This document shows, in pieces, positions 37,748 through 47,824 of a DNA stretch of 64,000 bases (position 1 is the stretch's first letter; every line of letters begins with the position of its first letter). The position numbers were made by a program, and so were the translations under genes. The notes beneath the pieces are model-generated. The model saw only the letters and a list, made by a program, of their open reading frames with translations, did not search any database and was not told the origin of the DNA. The stretch comes from Streptomyces sp. NBC_01294 (GTDB lineage: Bacteria; Actinomycetota; Actinomycetes; Streptomycetales; Streptomycetaceae), in the NCBI RefSeq assembly GCF_035917235.1, contig NZ_CP108423.1:4033001-4097000 (forward strand), given 5' to 3'.

Positions 37748-40012
37748 TCAACGGTCCACTGTCTCACTCGTGCCGGACCCGTCGGTGCTTTGCACTCCGG
37801 TGTCCGGGGACTCGTCACTCTGCTGCGTGCTCTCCTCGGCGGCCGCGCGGGCCGCGACGCGCTTGCGGCTGGCGTACATCTTGATGCCCGCCAGGACCAG
37901 GAGGAGCACACCGCCTGCGATGACGAGCATGACGGTGGGGGTGATCTCGGTGGCCTCGACGGTGAAGGTGCGGGCCTTGCCGTAGGGGACGCCGTCCTTG
38001 GTGAAGAGCTGCGCGGTGACCTCGACGGGGCCGCTCGCGGTGGCGTTGGCGGTGAACTTGACCGTCTGGGTGTGGTCGCCCTGGACGGTGACCTGCTGTT
38101 CGGCCTGGCCGCTCTTGCCGAACATCAGGCGGGTCGGGTTGGCGGACTTCACCCGCAGGACGAGGTCGTGGACGTCCTGGACGAGGCTGTTCTGGACGCT
38201 GACCGGGATGGTGGCGCTGTGTCCGGACAGGGTGGCGTCGGACTTGGGGACGACCTTGACCTTCTCGGTCAGACCGATCAGGTAGTCCTGCACCTGGTCC
38301 CGGTAGAGGCGGGCCTCATCGGGGCGTCCGCGCCAGGACGTGGACATCTCCCGGTTGATGGTGTTGCCGAAGGGGATCTCCACGCGCTCGGGCGCGGCGA
38401 GGATGACCTTGAAGTGGTCGAGGGTGTTCTGCGTGGTGCGGATCTTCTCGAAGGCCGACACCGGAAGCTCCTGCTTGCGCAGGTCCTCGGGGTACTGGCC
38501 GGCCCCGGGCACCTGCGTGGCGGCCCGGGGGTCGGGCTTGGCGGCGGCCGCGGCCTCGAGGTCCGCGGGCTGCGTCCAGCGGCCCGCCTGGAGCCCGCGT
38601 ACGGCGGCGGCCATGGTCTGCACCTGGCTGGTGGTGGGCATCCGCTGCGGGGTGACGACGAAGCTGCGCTGCTCGTCGGTCTTCTGCAGGTTCAGGGCGA
38701 GGCTGTGGGCGAGGAACCGCTGCACGGCGAGGGTGGAGTTGCCGGCGTTCAGCATGTCGCCCTCGAAGGCGGTGGACAGCTCTGCGTCCGCCACGACGGC
38801 GGTGGTGCCCGCGCCGATGGGCCGGGCGGCCGAGGGCGTGTAGCCGAGCGCTCCGCTCTCCATGAGGCTGTCGCTGCGGGTGAGGACGTTGTGGGCGCCG
38901 GCCGAGGTGGCGACGTTGACGATCGAGGGATCGATGGCGCCGTTCACGGGCCAGGAGAAGTCGGTGGACGCGGGGACGTGCAGGACCGTCTCGACGGCCT
39001 GCTTCGCCTTGTCGGTGGCGGGACGCAGCTGGCCCAGGGTGCCCGAGACGTCCTTGCCGTGGTGGGCGAGAGAGGCGAGATCGGGGTCGGCGAAGGGCAG
39101 GGCGACGACCTTCTTGCCCTGCACGGCGGCTTCCAGTGAACTCAGCCACTGCTCGGCGACGGCCTTCTTCTTCCCCTGGACGGACTTTCCGCCCGGGGTG
39201 CGGACCCGGTAGCCCTTGGTCATCGCGTCGACCGTGTAGAGCAGGTCGGGGTCGATGACCCAGGTGACCGGCAGGTCCTTGCCGAGCGTGACCATCTGCT
39301 CCAGGCGACCGCCCGGCCCGAGCTCCTCGGCGAGGGAATCGTCGAGGAAGACGGGGGTCTGGAGCTCGTCGGAGCCCGTCTCCGCCGTGACGCGCGTGGT
39401 GGAGATCAGCGGCCAGGCGTAGGTGAGCTGGGAGCGCTTGGCGGCCGCCTCCGGCTGCCACGGCAGGAAGGTCCGCTCGATGCCCAGGACCTGTTCCGAC
39501 GGGCGGCTCTCGGTCACCCCGGACAGGGAGACGCCGAGCTGGTAGACGCCGTCCTTGTCCAGTTCGAGCTTGTTCACCGGGATCGTGAGCGTGAAGGGCT
39601 GGCTGACCTTCGACGGCAGGGAAGCGATCTTGACCGCATGGGCCGGGTCGATCTCGCCCGGGTCGGTGCCGGCGCGGAAGCCGTTGCGCTCCGCCGCCTC
39701 GTCGATGGAGGCCCGGTCCACGAGTGCGGGCCCGACCCGCAGGCCGACGTGCGCCTCGGTGATCGTCTCGGGGCCGGTGTTGACCACGGTGCCCTGGATG
39801 GTGAGGGTGTCGCCCTTGACCGGGGCAGTGGGCGCCAGGGAGACCAGCTGGACGTCGACGGAGGAGGCCTGCGTGGCCTCGGCCTTCGTGGCGGGAGAGT
39901 AGATCAGCCCGGCGAGCACGGGCGTCCCGGCGAGCAGCACGATCGCGCGCCGCAGCCAGCGGCGCCGGACAGGAGCGGGGGACGCCCCCTGGATGTCTGC
40001 CGCCTCGGCCAC
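37748..40012 (-). CDS. DUF6049 family envelope protein
   Basis: 754 residues from GTG 40012. A basic N-terminus and hydrophobic stretch (RRAIVLLAGTPVLAGLIYS) form a signal/anchor. A large extracytoplasmic part follows, with beta-sandwich-like segments, and one C-terminal membrane segment (VMLVIAGGVLLLVLAGIKMYA) with a short cytoplasmic tail. It is conserved upstream of murJ in actinobacteria, suggesting a role at the site of cell-wall synthesis, but no catalytic motif is visible. Confidence 0.88.
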   Translation of the reverse strand: MAEAADIQGASPAPVRRRWLRRAIVLLAGTPVLAGLIYSPATKAEATQASSVDVQLVSLAPTAPVKGDTLTIQGTVVNTGPETITEAHVGLRVGPALVDRASIDEAAERNGFRAGTDPGEIDPAHAVKIASLPSKVSQPFTLTIPVNKLELDKDGVYQLGVSLSGVTESRPSEQVLGIERTFLPWQPEAAAKRSQLTYAWPLISTTRVTAETGSDELQTPVFLDDSLAEELGPGGRLEQMVTLGKDLPVTWVIDPDLLYTVDAMTKGYRVRTPGGKSVQGKKKAVAEQWLSSLEAAVQGKKVVALPFADPDLASLAHHGKDVSGTLGQLRPATDKAKQAVETVLHVPASTDFSWPVNGAIDPSIVNVATSAGAHNVLTRSDSLMESGALGYTPSAARPIGAGTTAVVADAELSTAFEGDMLNAGNSTLAVQRFLAHSLALNLQKTDEQRSFVVTPQRMPTTSQVQTMAAAVRGLQAGRWTQPADLEAAAAAKPDPRAATQVPGAGQYPEDLRKQELPVSAFEKIRTTQNTLDHFKVILAAPERVEIPFGNTINREMSTSWRGRPDEARLYRDQVQDYLIGLTEKVKVVPKSDATLSGHSATIPVSVQNSLVQDVHDLVLRVKSANPTRLMFGKSGQAEQQVTVQGDHTQTVKFTANATASGPVEVTAQLFTKDGVPYGKARTFTVEATEITPTVMLVIAGGVLLLVLAGIKMYASRKRVAARAAAEESTQQSDESPDTGVQSTDGSGTSETVDR

Positions 40013-40198
40013 GCGCTAGCCCGTCCCTCGAAGTGTCAGTGGTCGTCTTTTGTGCGTCCACGCATGGTAACGAGGCCCGCTGTGTGCGAGTGCCGCGCCT
40101 TGCTCCACATGATCGGCTCAGAGCCGGTGCGGACGGCCAACGGGGCCGCCGCAAAACGGGTCGGTCCCCGGCGGGCGGGGCACGTACCCTTTTCAGTT

Positions 40199-41665
40199 GT
40201 GTCGAACGCAACCGAAGACAACCCCAGTGCCCTGAGTCAGGTGCAGCTCCGCGCGGTCAGTGAACTGCTGCGGGTCGCTCCTGTCGCCGACGAACTCGGC
40301 CGCCGATTCCAGGAGGCGGGCTTCCGCCTCGCCCTGGTCGGCGGGTCCGTCCGCGACGCGCTGCTGGGGCGTCTCGGAAACGACCTCGACTTCACCACCG
40401 ACGCACGACCCGAGGACGTTCTGAAGATCGTCCGGCCGTGGGCCGACTCGGTGTGGGACGTCGGCATCGCCTTCGGCACCGTCGGGGCGCAGAAGAGCGC
40501 CCGCGTCGGCGACGCGGTACGGAACTTCCAGATCGAGGTGACGACGTACCGCTCGGAGGCGTACGACCGCACGTCGCGCAAGCCCGAGGTCTCCTACGGC
40601 GACTCGATCGACGAGGACCTGGTCCGGCGCGACTTCACGGTCAACGCGATGGCCCTGGCCCTGCCCGAGCAGGAGTTCATCGACCCCCACGGCGGCCTGG
40701 AGGACCTGGCCGCCGGCGTACTGCGCACTCCCGGAACCCCGGAGGACTCCTTCTCCGACGATCCGCTGCGCATGCTGCGCGCGGCGCGGTTCGCCGCGCA
40801 GCTGGACTTCGAGGTCGCCCCGGAGGTCGTGGCGGCCATGAAGGCGATGTCCGACCGCATCGAGATCGTTTCGGCGGAACGGATCCAGGGGGAACTGAAC
40901 AAGCTGATCCTTTCCGCCAACCCGCGCCAGGGTCTGGGACTGCTGGTGGACACCGGGCTGGCCGACCAGGTGCTCCCGGAGCTGCCCGCGCTGCGGCTGG
41001 AGAGTGACGAACACCACCGGCACAAGGACGTCTACGACCACTCGCTGATCGTGCTGGAGCAGGCGATCGCGCTGGAAGAGGACGGCCCGGACCTGGTGCT
41101 GCGGCTCGCGGCCCTGCTGCACGACATCGGCAAGCCCCGCACCCGCCGCTTCGAGAGCGACGGCCGGGTCTCCTTCCACCACCACGAGGTGGTGGGCGCG
41201 AAGATGACCAAGAAGCGGCTCACCGCTTTGAAGTACTCCAACGACATGATCAAGGACGTGTCCCGGCTGGTGGAGCTGCATCTGCGCTTCCACGGATACG
41301 GCGACGGGGAGTGGACGGACTCCGCGGTGCGGCGCTACGTCCGTGACGCCGGTCCGCTGCTGGAGCGCCTGCACAAGCTGACCCGGTCCGACTGCACCAC
41401 GCGCAACAAGCGCAAGGCCAATGCCCTCTCCCGTACCTACGACGGGCTCGAGGAGCGCATCGGGCAGCTGCAGCAGCAGGAGGAGCTGGACGCGATCCGG
41501 CCCGACCTGGACGGCAACGAGATCATGCAGGTGCTGGACGTCGGTCCGGGTCCGGTGATCGGCAAGGCCTACGCCTTCCTGCTGGAGATGCGGCTGGAGA
41601 ACGGCCCGATGGGGCGTGACGCCGCCGTCGCCGCGCTCAAAGAGTGGTGGGCCTCGCAGGCCTGA
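40199..41665 (+). CDS. cca: CCA tRNA nucleotidyltransferase
   Basis: 488 residues from GTG 40199 (VSNATEDNPSALSQVQ). The class II nucleotidyltransferase motif is GGSVRDALLGRLGNDLDFTTDA, then RRDFTVNAMAL and the neck motifs. An HD domain follows (LLHDIGKPRTR ... HHHEVVGAKM). It adds or repairs the CCA end of tRNAs, needed here because the two tRNA genes do not encode CCA. The gene is divergent from the DUF6049/murJ operon. Confidence 0.96.
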   Translation: MSNATEDNPSALSQVQLRAVSELLRVAPVADELGRRFQEAGFRLALVGGSVRDALLGRLGNDLDFTTDARPEDVLKIVRPWADSVWDVGIAFGTVGAQKSARVGDAVRNFQIEVTTYRSEAYDRTSRKPEVSYGDSIDEDLVRRDFTVNAMALALPEQEFIDPHGGLEDLAAGVLRTPGTPEDSFSDDPLRMLRAARFAAQLDFEVAPEVVAAMKAMSDRIEIVSAERIQGELNKLILSANPRQGLGLLVDTGLADQVLPELPALRLESDEHHRHKDVYDHSLIVLEQAIALEEDGPDLVLRLAALLHDIGKPRTRRFESDGRVSFHHHEVVGAKMTKKRLTALKYSNDMIKDVSRLVELHLRFHGYGDGEWTDSAVRRYVRDAGPLLERLHKLTRSDCTTRNKRKANALSRTYDGLEERIGQLQQQEELDAIRPDLDGNEIMQVLDVGPGPVIGKAYAFLLEMRLENGPMGRDAAVAALKEWWASQA

Positions 41666-41684
41666 CGTACGCATGCGGGGTCGA

Positions 41685-41700
41685 TGTTTCACGTGAAACA
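41685..41700. other. parS site 6
   Basis: Perfect TGTTTCACGTGAAACA, 19 bp past the cca stop and 42 bp from the next site. Confidence 0.95.
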
Positions 41701-41716
41701 TCGACCCCGCATGCGA

Positions 41717-43003
41717 TCACGGGCGATGTTTCACGTGAAACATCGCCCGCCCGTGCCGCGACAGCAGGACCGCTGTCGCGGCGTAGAGGGCGGCCACACC
41801 GACGACGAGGATCACGGACTGCCCGTCGGCGGGGAGCATGAGGGAGGCGACCGCCGCGGCGCCGACGAAGGCCACGTTGAAGAGCACGTCGTAGACGGAG
41901 AAGACGCGGCCGCGGTAGTCGTCGTCCACCCGGAACTGCACTTCGGTATCGGTGGCGATCTTGGCGCCCTGGGTGGCGAGGCCGAGTACGAACGCGGCGA
42001 CCAGCATCGGTCCGGGGGTGAAGGGCAGGCCGAGGGCGGGGACCAGGACCGCGGCCCCTGCGGAGCAGGCGGTGATCCAGCCGAGGGTGCCCAGCCGGCC
42101 CACGAGCCAGGGGGTCACGACGGCGGCCGCGAAGAAGCCGGCCCCGGAGGCGCCGACCGCCACGCCCAGCAGGGCCAGCCCGTCGGCCTCGTTGTCCGAC
42201 CAGGAGTAGCGGCAGAGCATCAGCAGCATGACGAACAGGGCCCCGTAGCAGAACCGCATCATGGTCATCGCGGTGAGCGCCCGGGCCGCCTCGCGCCGGT
42301 GGGCGAGGTGTCTGAGCCCTTCGGCCATGCCCCGCACCGTGAGCGCGACTCCTTCCGCGAGCGAGGGGTGGGCCCTGCCGGCGGGGTGATCGGGCCCGAG
42401 GAGCCCGATGGCCAGGCGCAGGGAGACGAGGGCCGCACAGAGGTACAGCCCGGCCCCGAGCAGGACGACGAGGGCGTTGGAGCCGGAGGCCAGCAGCCGG
42501 ACGAGGAAGGCCAGCCCGCCCCCGGCGACCGCCGCGAGGGTTCCGGCGGTGGGGGAGAGCGCGTTCGCGGTGACGAGCTGATCGGGTCCGACGACGTGGG
42601 GCAGCGAGGCGGCGAGCCCGGCCAGCACGAAGCGGTTGACGGCGGTCACGGACAGGGCTGATGCGTAGAACAGCCAGTCGGGGACCTGCGCGACGATCAG
42701 CATCCCGGTGACACAGGCGAGGAAGGCCCGCAGCAGGTTGCCGTAGAGGAAGACCTGACGCCGGCGCCAGCGGTCGAGCAGTACGCCGGCGAAGGGGCCG
42801 ATGGCCGAGTAGGGCAGGAGCAGAACCGCCATGGCGGACGCGATCGCCGCCGGCGAGGTCTGTTTCTCCGGGGAGAAGATGACGTAGGTGGCGAGTGCGA
42901 CCTGGTACACACCGTCCGCCGCCTGGGAGAGCAGCCGTACGGCGAGCAGGTTGCGGAAGTCCCTCAGGCGCAGGAGTACGCGCAGATCACGTACGACAGG
43001 CAT
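41717..43003 (-). CDS. MFS transporter
   Basis: 428 residues from ATG 43003 (MPVVRDLRVLLRLRDF); GTG 43018 is in frame and neither has a clear ribosome site, so the start is uncertain and possibly leaderless. About 12 membrane segments, with the MFS loop LLDRWRRRQVFLYGNLLRA. It resembles the MFS_3 exporter group. Its last residues (MFHVKHRP) are encoded by a perfect parS, so the end of the protein is set by the centromere site. The substrate is unknown. Confidence 0.85.
   Translation of the reverse strand: MPVVRDLRVLLRLRDFRNLLAVRLLSQAADGVYQVALATYVIFSPEKQTSPAAIASAMAVLLLPYSAIGPFAGVLLDRWRRRQVFLYGNLLRAFLACVTGMLIVAQVPDWLFYASALSVTAVNRFVLAGLAASLPHVVGPDQLVTANALSPTAGTLAAVAGGGLAFLVRLLASGSNALVVLLGAGLYLCAALVSLRLAIGLLGPDHPAGRAHPSLAEGVALTVRGMAEGLRHLAHRREAARALTAMTMMRFCYGALFVMLLMLCRYSWSDNEADGLALLGVAVGASGAGFFAAAVVTPWLVGRLGTLGWITACSAGAAVLVPALGLPFTPGPMLVAAFVLGLATQGAKIATDTEVQFRVDDDYRGRVFSVYDVLFNVAFVGAAAVASLMLPADGQSVILVVGVAALYAATAVLLSRHGRAMFHVKHRP
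41727..41742. other. parS site 7 (C-terminus of the MFS gene)
   Basis: Perfect TGTTTCACGTGAAACA, within the last codons of the transporter, read as MFHVKH on the minus strand. Confidence 0.95.
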
Positions 43004-43023
43004 GAGGGAAAGGGTCACATACG

Positions 43024-43060
43024 CGGAGGGTCCCCGGGCACATTGCCCGGGGACCCTCCG
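43024..43060. terminator. Terminator after ino1
   Basis: Perfect 17-bp stem (CGGAGGGTCCCCGGGCA at 43024-43040, complement 43044-43060) with a 3-nt loop, in the gap between the leftward ino1 and MFS genes. No T-run. Confidence 0.8.
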
Positions 43061-43109
43061 CGGAAGAACAGTCGAAGTCCAGGTGTCCACAGGACCCTTG
43101 GGGGTTCGA

Positions 43110-44192
43110 CTAGCGCTCGACCTCACCCTTGATGAACTTCTCGACGTTGGCGTAGGCCTCGTCGTCGAAGTACTGCACCGGCGGGGACTTCATGAAGTAG
43201 CTCGACGCCGACAGGATCGGGCCGCCGATACCGCGGTCCTTGGCGATCTTCGCGGCGCGCAGGGCGTCGATGATGACACCGGCGGAGTTCGGGGAGTCCC
43301 ACACCTCGAGCTTGTACTCGAGGTTCAGCGGGACATCGCCGAAGGCGCGACCCTCGAGGCGGACGTAGGCCCACTTGCGGTCGTCGAGCCACGCGACGTA
43401 GTCGGACGGGCCGATGTGGACGTTCTTCTCGCCGAGCTCACGGTCGGGGATCTGCGAGGTGACGGCCTGCGTCTTGGAGATCTTCTTCGACTCGAGGCGG
43501 TCGCGCTCGAGCATGTTCTTGAAGTCCATGTTGCCGCCGACGTTGAGCTGCATGGTGCGCTCAAGACGGACACCGCGGTCCTCGAACAGCTTCGCCATCA
43601 CGCGGTGCGTGATGGTGGCGCCGACCTGCGACTTGATGTCGTCGCCGACGATCGGGACACCGGCCTCGGTGAACTTGTCCGCCCACTCCTTGGTGCCGGC
43701 GATGAAGACCGGGAGGGCGTTGACGAAGGCGACCTTGGCGTCGATGGCGCACTGGGCGTAGAACTTCGCCGCTGCCTCGGAACCGACGGGGAGGTAGCAG
43801 ATCAGAACATCGACCTCGCGGTCCTTGAGGACCTGGACGATGTCGACCGGAGTCTCGGCGGACTCCTCGATCGTCATGCGGTAGTACTTGCCCAGACCGT
43901 CCAGGGTGTGGCCGCGCTGGACGGTCACCCCGGTGTTCGGGACGTCGCAGATCTTGATGGTGTTGTTCTCGCTGGCGCCGATGGCGTCCGAAAGGTCGAG
44001 GCCGACCTTCTTCGCGTCGACGTCGAACGCGGCGACGAACTCGATGTCACGCACGTGGTAGTCGCCGAACTGGACGTGCATCAGACCGGGGACCTTGGCC
44101 GCCGGGTCGGCGTCCTTGTAGTACTCGACGCCCTGCACCAGCGAGGCGGCGCAGTTGCCTACGCCGACGATGGCTACGCGAACCGAACCCAT
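43110..44192 (-). CDS. ino1: Inositol-3-phosphate synthase
   Basis: 360 residues from ATG 44190-44192, with GGGAG upstream. The NAD-binding start is [22 protein letters not shown], and the active-site region includes [16 protein letters not shown] and [11 protein letters not shown]. The length fits the short actinobacterial family. It converts glucose-6-phosphate to inositol-3-phosphate, used for mycothiol and phosphatidylinositol. It is downstream of and cocistronic with, or read close to, the PadR gene (49 bp gap), which suggests PadR control. Confidence 0.95.
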   Translation of the reverse strand: MGSVRVAIVGVGNCAASLVQGVEYYKDADPAAKVPGLMHVQFGDYHVRDIEFVAAFDVDAKKVGLDLSDAIGASENNTIKICDVPNTGVTVQRGHTLDGLGKYYRMTIEESAETPVDIVQVLKDREVDVLICYLPVGSEAAAKFYAQCAIDAKVAFVNALPVFIAGTKEWADKFTEAGVPIVGDDIKSQVGATITHRVMAKLFEDRGVRLERTMQLNVGGNMDFKNMLERDRLESKKISKTQAVTSQIPDRELGEKNVHIGPSDYVAWLDDRKWAYVRLEGRAFGDVPLNLEYKLEVWDSPNSAGVIIDALRAAKIAKDRGIGGPILSASSYFMKSPPVQYFDDEAYANVEKFIKGEVER

Positions 44193-44241
44193 TCCGGTTG
44201 CTCCCTGTTTGTTCTCGGACGAGGTCTGCGAGATGCAGGCC

Positions 44242-44844
44242 TCATTTTTCAGTTTCGTCGGACGGACCGGATCGTCTCCGATCCCGTCCCGCCCGCTCAC
44301 TCTCGATGAGCTCGTTCAGCCAGCGCACTTCGCGCTCCACGGACTCCATGCCGTGCCGCTGCAGCTCAAGCGTGTAGTCGTCGAGGCGCTCCCGTGTCCG
44401 GGCGAGTGAGGCGCGCATCTTCTCCAGGCGCTCCTCCAGCCGGCTGCGGCGGCCCTCCAGTACCCGCATGCGCACGTCTCGTTCGGTCTGGCCGAAGAAG
44501 GCGAAGCGGGCGGCGAAGGACTCGTCCTCCCAGGTGTCGGGGCCCGTGTGGGAGAGGAGCTCCTCGAAGTGCTCCTTACCCGCGGCCGTCAACCGGTAGA
44601 CGATCTTGGCGCGGCGCCCTGCGAGTGAAGCGGCGAGAGCGTCCTCCGGAGCGTTGCCCGGTTCTTCGATCAACCAGCCGTTGGCGACCAGCGTCTTGAG
44701 GCAGGGGTAGAGCGTCCCGTAGCTGAAGGCCCTGAACACCCCCAGTGAGGTGTTGAGCCGCTTGCGCAGCTCGTAGCCGTGCATGGGGGATTCGCGCAGC
44801 AGGCCGAGGACGGCGAACTCGAGGATGCCTGAGCGTCTGCTCAT
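44242..44844 (-). CDS. PadR-family transcriptional regulator
   Basis: 200 residues. The winged helix is [49 protein letters not shown], followed by [15 protein letters not shown]. The C-terminal half is a long charged coiled coil ([36 protein letters not shown]) for dimerisation. A palindromic operator lies about 40 bp upstream, so it should repress itself and perhaps the ino1 gene behind it. Inducer is unknown. Confidence 0.93.
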   Translation of the reverse strand: MSRRSGILEFAVLGLLRESPMHGYELRKRLNTSLGVFRAFSYGTLYPCLKTLVANGWLIEEPGNAPEDALAASLAGRRAKIVYRLTAAGKEHFEELLSHTGPDTWEDESFAARFAFFGQTERDVRMRVLEGRRSRLEERLEKMRASLARTRERLDDYTLELQRHGMESVEREVRWLNELIESERAGRDRRRSGPSDETEK

Positions 44845-44885
44845 CCGCCCGCCTCTCCTCCGCCCCTGAGTCTTTATACCGAGCT

Positions 44886-44906
44886 GATGTATCGACTCGA
44901 TACATC
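44886..44906. promoter_or_regulatory. Palindromic operator upstream of padR
   Basis: A perfect palindrome with 10-bp half-sites GATGTATCGA around one central base. PadR operators are usually of the ATGTAT-N-ATACAT form, which is present here. On the minus strand it sits just upstream of TATAAA (44875-44880 region), a likely -10. Confidence 0.8.
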
Positions 44907-45117
44907 CAGACGATAGAACGGGCCGCCCTGATCGACAAGTGGGGACGTGGTGACCGGCATCACATCACCAATTCGCAGGAGGCGGGTTGCCTGATTTGGG
45001 GTGAACTTCGGCACTGGGCTGGTTTTGCGCGTGCGTAGTCTGTGGGCCAGTACACCGGGGGAACCGGAATCATCTGCCGCTTCCAGGCCACTCGCCTGCC
45101 CGAGGAGTAGTCGTTCG

Positions 45118-47730
45118 ATGAGCGAGCACCGCCGCAAACCGCCGCAGCCCCAGGGTGGTGGGCGCGCCTCCACCCGCCGCGCCGCCCAGCAGCGCCCCGG
45201 CAGGGGCGCCCCGGCCGGACGTGACGTCCCCACGGCGTCGCCCAGTGGGCCGTACGCCCCGGAGCCCGGGGTCAGCCGCGCAGAGGCCCGCCGGGCCGCC
45301 CAGAGAGGATCTTCCGCGGGCCGCGGGAGAGGAACCGGAACCGCCACGCGCGGCGGCCGCCCGGACACGCGGTTCATCAATTACCCGCGGTCCGACAGGG
45401 ACGGCTGGAAGCGCTTCGTGCCGTCCTGGAAGCTGGTCTCCGGCACGGCCCTGGGCTTCTTCGCGGTCCTCGTCGCCGGCACCGGCATCGGCATCGCCAT
45501 GGTGGGCACGCCGGACCCGAACAAGGCCGCCAAGGCGCAGAACAACGTCTTCTACTGGTCCGACGGCAGCCAGATGGTGGCGACGGGCGGTTCCATGAAC
45601 CGGCAGATCGTGCAGATCTCGAGCATCCCCCGGTCCATGAGGGACGCCGTGATCGCGGCGGAGAACGAGTCCTTCGAGACGGACAAGGGCGTGGACCCGA
45701 TGGGCATCGCCCGCGCCGTGTGGAACATGGCCACGGGCGGCTCCACCCAGGGCGGCTCGACCATCACCCAGCAGTACGTGAAGAACAACTACCTCGACAC
45801 CGACCAGACGCTCAAGCGCAAGGTCACCGAGCTGTTCATCGCGCTGAAGCTGGGCGTCTCCGAGGAGAAGGACGAGGTCCTCGCGGGCTACCTCAACACC
45901 GCCTACTACGGTCGGGACGCCTACGGGATCCAGGCCGCGGCCCGCGCCTACTTCGGCAAGGACAGCCAGGACCTGAACCCCGCCGAGTGCGCCTTCCTGG
46001 CCTCCGTGCTGAAGGGCCCCAACCTCTACAACCCGGACGGCGGCATCGGTGCCGCGGCCACCCCCGAGCTCAACGACCAGCGGGCCAGGGAGCGCTGGGC
46101 CTGGGTGCTGGACCGCCAGGTCGAGGTCGGCCGGATGGACAAGACCGAGCGGGCGAAGTACACGGACGCGCAGTTCCCCCCGCGCGTCGAGTCGGAACAG
46201 GCCCGCGGCATGACCGGCCAGATCGGCTACCTGGTCGACACGGCCAAGGCGTACGTGATGAAGACCCAGGGCGTCTCCGTCGAGCAGATGGCCCTGGGCG
46301 GCTACAAGATCAAGACCACGTTCGAGAAGTCGAAGGTGGACGCTCTGACCAAGGCGGTCGAGGAAACCCGCGACGGGTTCATCGACGAGAAGAAGCGCCC
46401 CGACACCGACACCTTCGTGCAGTTCGGCGCGGCCTCCGTGGACGTGAAGAGCGGGGCGCTCGTGGCCCTGTACGGCGGTCCGGGCTGGGACCGGAAGCAC
46501 TTCAGCAACAACGCCAACACCAGCGGTGTCCCGGTCGGCTCGACCTGGAAGCCGTACGTGCTGGCGGCGGCGATGGAGTACGGCACCCAGAACTCCAACG
46601 GCAAGGGCATCTCGGCCGACAGCAAGTACCAGGCCAACGACCTCACGGTGATCAACAACCGTGAGGGCAGGCCGCTGCGCGACGGTTCCGGCAACCCGTT
46701 CAAGCAGAAGAACGAGAGCCCCACCCCCTTCGGGTACGTGACCCTCAACGAGGCGATGGAGAAGTCCATCAACGTCCCGTTCGCCCAGCTCGTCTTCGAC
46801 GTCGGCCACAACAAGGTCCGGGAGGTGGCGAAGTCCACCGGCCTCCTCGAGGAGTCGCTGAACCCGAACAACGACGCCTCCTTCGCCCTGGGCACCTCGA
46901 CCCCCAGCGCCATCCGGATGGCCGACTCGTACGCGACCTTCGCCGCCTCCGGCACCCACCGCGAGCCCTACTCCGTGATGGAGGTCGTGAAGGACGGCGT
47001 GAAGCTGCCCCTCGAGGCGCCGAAGGACCAGCGGGCCATGGACAACGCCATCGCGGACAACATCACCAAGGTCCTGCAGAACGTGGTCCAGAACGGCACC
47101 GCGACCAAGGTCAAGAAGCTGGGCAGGCCGGCCGCCGGCAAGACCGGCACCACGGACGAGAACAAGTCGGCGTGGTTCGTCGGCTACACCCCGGAGCTGT
47201 CCACCTCGGTGGCACTCTTCCGCACCGACCCCAACTCGGCGGACCGGAAGCTGATCTCCATGAAGGGCGTGGGTGACATCCCGTCCATCCACGGTGGCGA
47301 CATCCCGGCCCAGATCTGGACCGAGTACATGCGCGAAGCGCTCCAGGGTGCCCCGGTCAAGGACTTCCCGGAGCCCGAGGACATCGGCGTCGTCGCCGAT
47401 TCCGCCGGTGCCCCCTCCCCGACCCCCTCGGTCGTCGTCCCGCCGTCCCCGTCCCCGTCGACGATCCCGCCGAGCTCCCCGGCGCCGTCGCCGACCCCGT
47501 CCAAGGGCGGCAGGCCGTCCTGCAAGCCGTGGGAGCTGTACTGCGACCCGGACAGCACGGGCGGGACCACCAACGGAGGCACCGACGGAGGTACCGACGG
47601 AGGCACCAACTCGGGGGTCATCGCCGGCACCACCGGCGGATCCAGCGGATCGCCGTCCCCTTCGGGCACCGGCAGACCCGGCCGCTCGGGCGGCACGACG
47701 GGCTCGTTCGACGGCTTCGAGACCGAGTGA
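45118..47730 (+). CDS. Class A penicillin-binding protein (transglycosylase/transpeptidase)
   Basis: 870 residues from ATG 45118 with GAGGAG upstream. A basic disordered cytoplasmic N-terminus (about 95 residues) leads to one membrane segment (VSGTALGFFAVLVAGTGIGIAMV). The glycosyltransferase 51 domain has the catalytic ENESF and GGSTITQQYVKN. The transpeptidase has STWKP (nucleophile Ser), SINVP and KTGTTDE. The C-terminal ~120 residues are Pro/Ser and Gly/Thr repeats (GGTDGGTDGGTN). It polymerises and cross-links peptidoglycan. The next gene is a polyprenol-dependent glycosyltransferase. Confidence 0.95.
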   Translation: MSEHRRKPPQPQGGGRASTRRAAQQRPGRGAPAGRDVPTASPSGPYAPEPGVSRAEARRAAQRGSSAGRGRGTGTATRGGRPDTRFINYPRSDRDGWKRFVPSWKLVSGTALGFFAVLVAGTGIGIAMVGTPDPNKAAKAQNNVFYWSDGSQMVATGGSMNRQIVQISSIPRSMRDAVIAAENESFETDKGVDPMGIARAVWNMATGGSTQGGSTITQQYVKNNYLDTDQTLKRKVTELFIALKLGVSEEKDEVLAGYLNTAYYGRDAYGIQAAARAYFGKDSQDLNPAECAFLASVLKGPNLYNPDGGIGAAATPELNDQRARERWAWVLDRQVEVGRMDKTERAKYTDAQFPPRVESEQARGMTGQIGYLVDTAKAYVMKTQGVSVEQMALGGYKIKTTFEKSKVDALTKAVEETRDGFIDEKKRPDTDTFVQFGAASVDVKSGALVALYGGPGWDRKHFSNNANTSGVPVGSTWKPYVLAAAMEYGTQNSNGKGISADSKYQANDLTVINNREGRPLRDGSGNPFKQKNESPTPFGYVTLNEAMEKSINVPFAQLVFDVGHNKVREVAKSTGLLEESLNPNNDASFALGTSTPSAIRMADSYATFAASGTHREPYSVMEVVKDGVKLPLEAPKDQRAMDNAIADNITKVLQNVVQNGTATKVKKLGRPAAGKTGTTDENKSAWFVGYTPELSTSVALFRTDPNSADRKLISMKGVGDIPSIHGGDIPAQIWTEYMREALQGAPVKDFPEPEDIGVVADSAGAPSPTPSVVVPPSPSPSTIPPSSPAPSPTPSKGGRPSCKPWELYCDPDSTGGTTNGGTDGGTDGGTNSGVIAGTTGGSSGSPSPSGTGRPGRSGGTTGSFDGFETE

Positions 47731-47757
47731 TCCGCACCACCGCCCGGTGAGCCGAGG

Positions 47758-47788
47758 AAGGCCGTCACACCCGCCGTGTGACGGCCTT
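47758..47788. terminator. Terminator after the PBP gene
   Basis: Perfect 13-bp stem AAGGCCGTCACAC (47758-47770) with complement 47776-47788, followed by CCCCCGTG. Confidence 0.8.
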
Positions 47789-47824
47789 CCCCCGTGTCCG
47801 GGCCCGTACGGCAGGATGAGCCCC

